From assembly GCA_024427265.1 (NCBI GenBank), contig JAKSVP010000008.1, forward strand, positions 1 through 29,417: a DNA stretch of 29,417 nucleotides. The letters are read 5' to 3'. The DNA is from Mycoplasmoidaceae bacterium. Lineage in GTDB: Bacteria; Bacillota_I; Bacilli_A; Mycoplasmatales; Mycoplasmoidaceae. Within the stretch, counting starts at the first letter, position 1. Each line of letters starts with the position of its first letter. Positions 27,057 to 29,417 of this stretch are shown piece by piece. The position numbers and the translations under genes were made by a program. The notes beneath the pieces were generated by a model. That model had not been told where the DNA came from. It worked only from the letters and a program-made list of their open reading frames with translations, and searched no databases.

Positions 27057-27563
27057 ATGCCTTTTATTTCTAATCAAAAACGTAAAGATTTAATTAAAAA
27101 AGTTAATAAACAATACTTTTTTAGAAAGCTTGTCATCATTCTAACCATTGTTTTGTTTATTGTTTTAATGTCCACAATTGTATTAATTTCTATTGGCTGA
27201 ATTCTAAATTTTAATAAATTGCTTGCGCAAAAATTAACGCAACAAGAAGTATGATTACAAATATGCAAAAATTGGTGATCACCATTTGTAATTACAAATG
27301 CGGATGTTGTTAAAAAGGGTGAAAAACTTTTAGTTTCCCTATCATGATTTGGTTATCTTTTTATTGTTCTAGCTTCAATTACTCTAATTGGCGCTGTAAC
27401 ATCAATTATTCTAACTGTTACAACTAAATCACCAAGACAAGTACAAGACTGCATTGAAGTCCTAGAACAATCTCCACTATCAGGGGAAGCTATATCCAAT
27501 ATTTCACCTGCTGACATTATTAAAAAACGTAGAAAACCATTAAGCTTAAATAAAAAGAAATAA
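27057..27563 (+). CDS. Two-helix membrane protein, paralogue 2
   Basis: A 168-residue protein with the same plan as the gene at 26358. A basic N-terminus (MPFISNQKRKDLIKKVNK) is followed by a membrane helix at about residues 24-50 and an external loop that is Trp-rich here through several TGA codons. A second helix (YLFIVLASITLIGAVTSIILTV) leads into T-T-KSP and a basic tail. Helix spacing and the KSP and P-L-SG motifs support common ancestry, but identity is low elsewhere. The ribosome binding site AAGGAG is at good distance. It lies 10 nt before the next lipoprotein gene, so they are co-transcribed. Confidence 0.8.
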
Positions 27564-27573
27564 GAGGCACCGT

Positions 27574-28626
27574 ATGAAACATATGAACATTTTAGCAAAA
27601 ATCGCTCTCATAACTATTATTCCATCTTCAATCATACCACTAATTTCTTCTTGTAATATTGGTGAAATTGAACCTGTGGATCCTGTAATTGTTACACCCA
27701 AAGTTTCTTTTAACCCAAACGGTGGAAAAATAGGTGATTCAGAAGAAACGAAGTACATATATGTAGAACTAAATAGTACTTTTGATCAAATTGGATCTCC
27801 AACTCCCACAAGAGAAGGATATAAGTTCTCTGGTTGATTAAACCCAGCAGGTGAACTAATGGTAGATCAACCAATTGTTGAAGACATTGAATTGACTGCT
27901 AGCTGAGAAAAACTTATGCCTGAAATTGGTGATAAAGTATTGTGTACTACTGCTGATGAAAACCAATGAATTGCTGATATGGCTTCATTATGCTCAGAAG
28001 ATTCTCAAATTGTTTTAACACCTCTAGAAGGTGGTCAAGAGCAAAAAGTCGATAGAGATAGTTTCAATGCAACTTCTCTTCTTATTGGTGAGGATATCTC
28101 TGAAATTCCGGATTTCTTTATGTATAACTGTTCTTCTTTTAACGGAACTATTATTTTTAGTAATAATGATCCCCAATTAAGAGATATTGGTGAGAGCTTT
28201 ATGTCTGGTTGCTCTAAATTCAATTCTAAATTGGTTTTACCAACAAGTGTAAGAACAATTTATTCTGGTTTTTTGTTTGATTGTAGCTTATTTGATAGTG
28301 AGTTAGATTTATCAGAAACAAGAGCTATTGGCCAAGATTTTATGGGTATGTGTACTTCCTTCTCTCAAAAGTTAATAATCTCAGACAAAATTGAAGCTTT
28401 AGGTTCTGCTTTTATGTGAGAATGTAGAAGTTTTACCCAATTAGAGGTTAATTGTAGGTCATATGCTTTAACTAGCGATGACACTTCAACATTGATTGTT
28501 ACCACAAAAGATTGCCCAGCATATAACGGGGTTTATGTAAGTGGAACATGCAAAAATATCTTCGTTGGACAATTTGGTCCAATTAGTTCTGATGGTAAAT
28601 ACCGTACACTATTTGAAGTTAGTTAA
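27574..28626 (+). CDS. Surface lipoprotein with B-repeat and BspA-like repeats
   Basis: A 350-residue predicted lipoprotein. The signal peptide ends in the lipobox LISSC with Cys27. Residues about 43-110 are an InlB-type B-repeat (Listeria-Bacteroides repeat, Flg_new): VSFNPNGG, TPTREGYKFSGW, then IELTASW. Residues about 155-300 carry BspA-like leucine-rich repeats of the form FM-x-x-C-S-x-F-x-x-x-L-x-L-P, seen as FFMYNCSSFNG, FMSGCSKFNSKL, FLFDCSLFDSEL and FMGMCTSFSQKL. Such proteins are adhesins in gut and mucosal bacteria and protists. The start has a weak GAGG ribosome binding site. It follows paralogue 2 in one unit. Confidence 0.85.
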
Positions 28627-28692
28627 TTTTAATGGGAACTCCAGCGCCCGATAAAGATGGAAATAAGGAAAAAAAGGAAAAAGGAAAAAAAT

Positions 28693-29417
28693 ATGAAATT
28701 AAAAAATAAAAAATTTAGAATTTTTTCAGCAATCGCTTCTATGAGCGCAGTTGCAACACTTGCTAGTGTTTCAATTACATCATGCGCTAAAAATGCTAAT
28801 GCTGAAACAAACACTTCAGCTAACACCGCTGATGAAAGAGATAATGGTGTTTATTCAACTGTTACATTTAATGGTAATGGGGGAATTATCAAAGGTGACA
28901 TAAGCATTAAAGTAAGAACTGGTAAACCTTTTGGTTCAATTAAAGCACCAACAGCTACCAGAGAAGGCTATGCTTTTGCTGGCTGATATACACAAGAAAC
29001 TGGTGGTTCTAAAATGGAGGCAACAACACCAATTACTGATTCATTAATAGTTTATGCTCACTGAACAGATATACAAGCAAAGGAATTAAAGTTTGATGCT
29101 GGTACAACTGGTGCAAAATTACAAGGGCCAACAACTGTTGAAATATTACCTGGACAAAACTTTTCACAAGTTTCTAGACCAGATGCTATCTTAGCTAATA
29201 GAGACTTTAAGGGATGGGCATATGATGGAACATTCCTTGATGAAGATGCTGAAGAGGCATTAACATACAATTTAATAGATGCATCAAAATTATTCACTCC
29301 AGTGTTCTATGAACCAAGAGCATATGGGGTTCAAATTACAGCTGATGACAACGCATCAGATAATACAATCGCACTTCAATATACTTCACAATTAACTGCT
29401 AAAGTTATTGGTCAAAC
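28693..29417 (+). CDS. Surface lipoprotein with InlB-type B-repeats (3' end outside window)
   Basis: The first 241 codons are visible; the gene runs off the right edge. I chose the ATG at 28693 because AAAAGGAAA lies just upstream; an earlier in-frame ATG at 28657 would add 12 very basic residues without a ribosome binding site. The signal peptide leads to the lipobox SITSC with Cys31. A Thr/Ala/Asn-rich linker precedes a B-repeat (VTFNGNGG, TATREGYAFAGWYT, IVYAHW at about residues 55-118). A second, more diverged repeat follows (LKFDAGTTGAKL, NRDFKGWAYDG, about 122-200). It is probably a surface adhesin. Confidence 0.82.

Noticed and set aside
28632..28709. Short Lys-rich ORF (25 codons) overlapping the start of the last lipoprotein gene
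   Set aside because: It has no ribosome binding site, a low-complexity Lys/Glu composition caused by the purine-rich leader, and runs out of frame into the lipoprotein start; likely chance.

Overview
The window reads as a low-GC mollicute (mycoplasma-type) chromosome. Almost every gene is open only if TGA is read as tryptophan (genetic code 4). Lipoproteins with a short signal peptide and lipobox are common, many promoters put a TATAAT box 6-9 nt before the start codon (leaderless type), and the tilS-hprK-lgt-trxB-whiA order resembles the Mycoplasma genitalium/pneumoniae lineage. InlB-type B-repeats and BspA-like repeats in surface lipoproteins suggest a host- or protist-associated member of that lineage. 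Species identity is inference.

Layout. Positions 1-1,000: two small related minus-strand proteins that share a 16-nt leader, with a small two-helix membrane protein between them. Positions 924-6,788: a compact minus-strand operon (tilS, hprK, lgt, trxB, whiA, a TSCPD protein, a phosphopantetheinyl transferase) with overlaps or gaps of a few bases, ending in a terminator. Positions 6,822-9,042: fhs and a nitroreductase diverge from a perfect 32-bp palindrome holding two opposed -10 boxes. Positions 9,068-17,313: a surface-polysaccharide-like block with a kinase/nucleotidyltransferase pair, a convergent histidine phosphatase, two tandem CESA-like family 2 glycosyltransferases, a multi-pass membrane protein whose cytoplasmic half looks like degenerate GGDEF and EAL domains, and a diadenylate cyclase. 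tRNA-Ser(GCU) follows. Positions 17,465-20,918: a tail-anchored membrane protein and a large lipoprotein. Positions 20,940-25,447 (minus): the nusA-infB-rbfA translation operon, carrying a 43-residue membrane microprotein between nusA and infB and an AbiQ/ToxN-like type III toxin homologue between infB and rbfA. Positions 25,542-27,563: a small lipoprotein, a roughly 350-nt structured RNA candidate antisense to a 23-codon ORF with a perfect Shine-Dalgarno sequence, and two paralogous membrane proteins. Positions 27,574-29,417: two surface lipoproteins with B-repeats, the second running off the window.

The most unusual items are: (1) the degenerate GGDEF/EAL-like protein 2 nt after the glycosyltransferases and directly before a c-di-AMP synthase; (2) the structured RNA with three hairpins sharing one 7-nt loop plus an 11-nt copy of the 16S rRNA anti-Shine-Dalgarno tail; (3) the orphan ToxN-like gene inside the infB operon, whose stop codon lies beyond its own terminator; (4) a thioredoxin-reductase-like protein that has lost the NADPH-binding motifs. 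All domain calls are by eye; no search was run.
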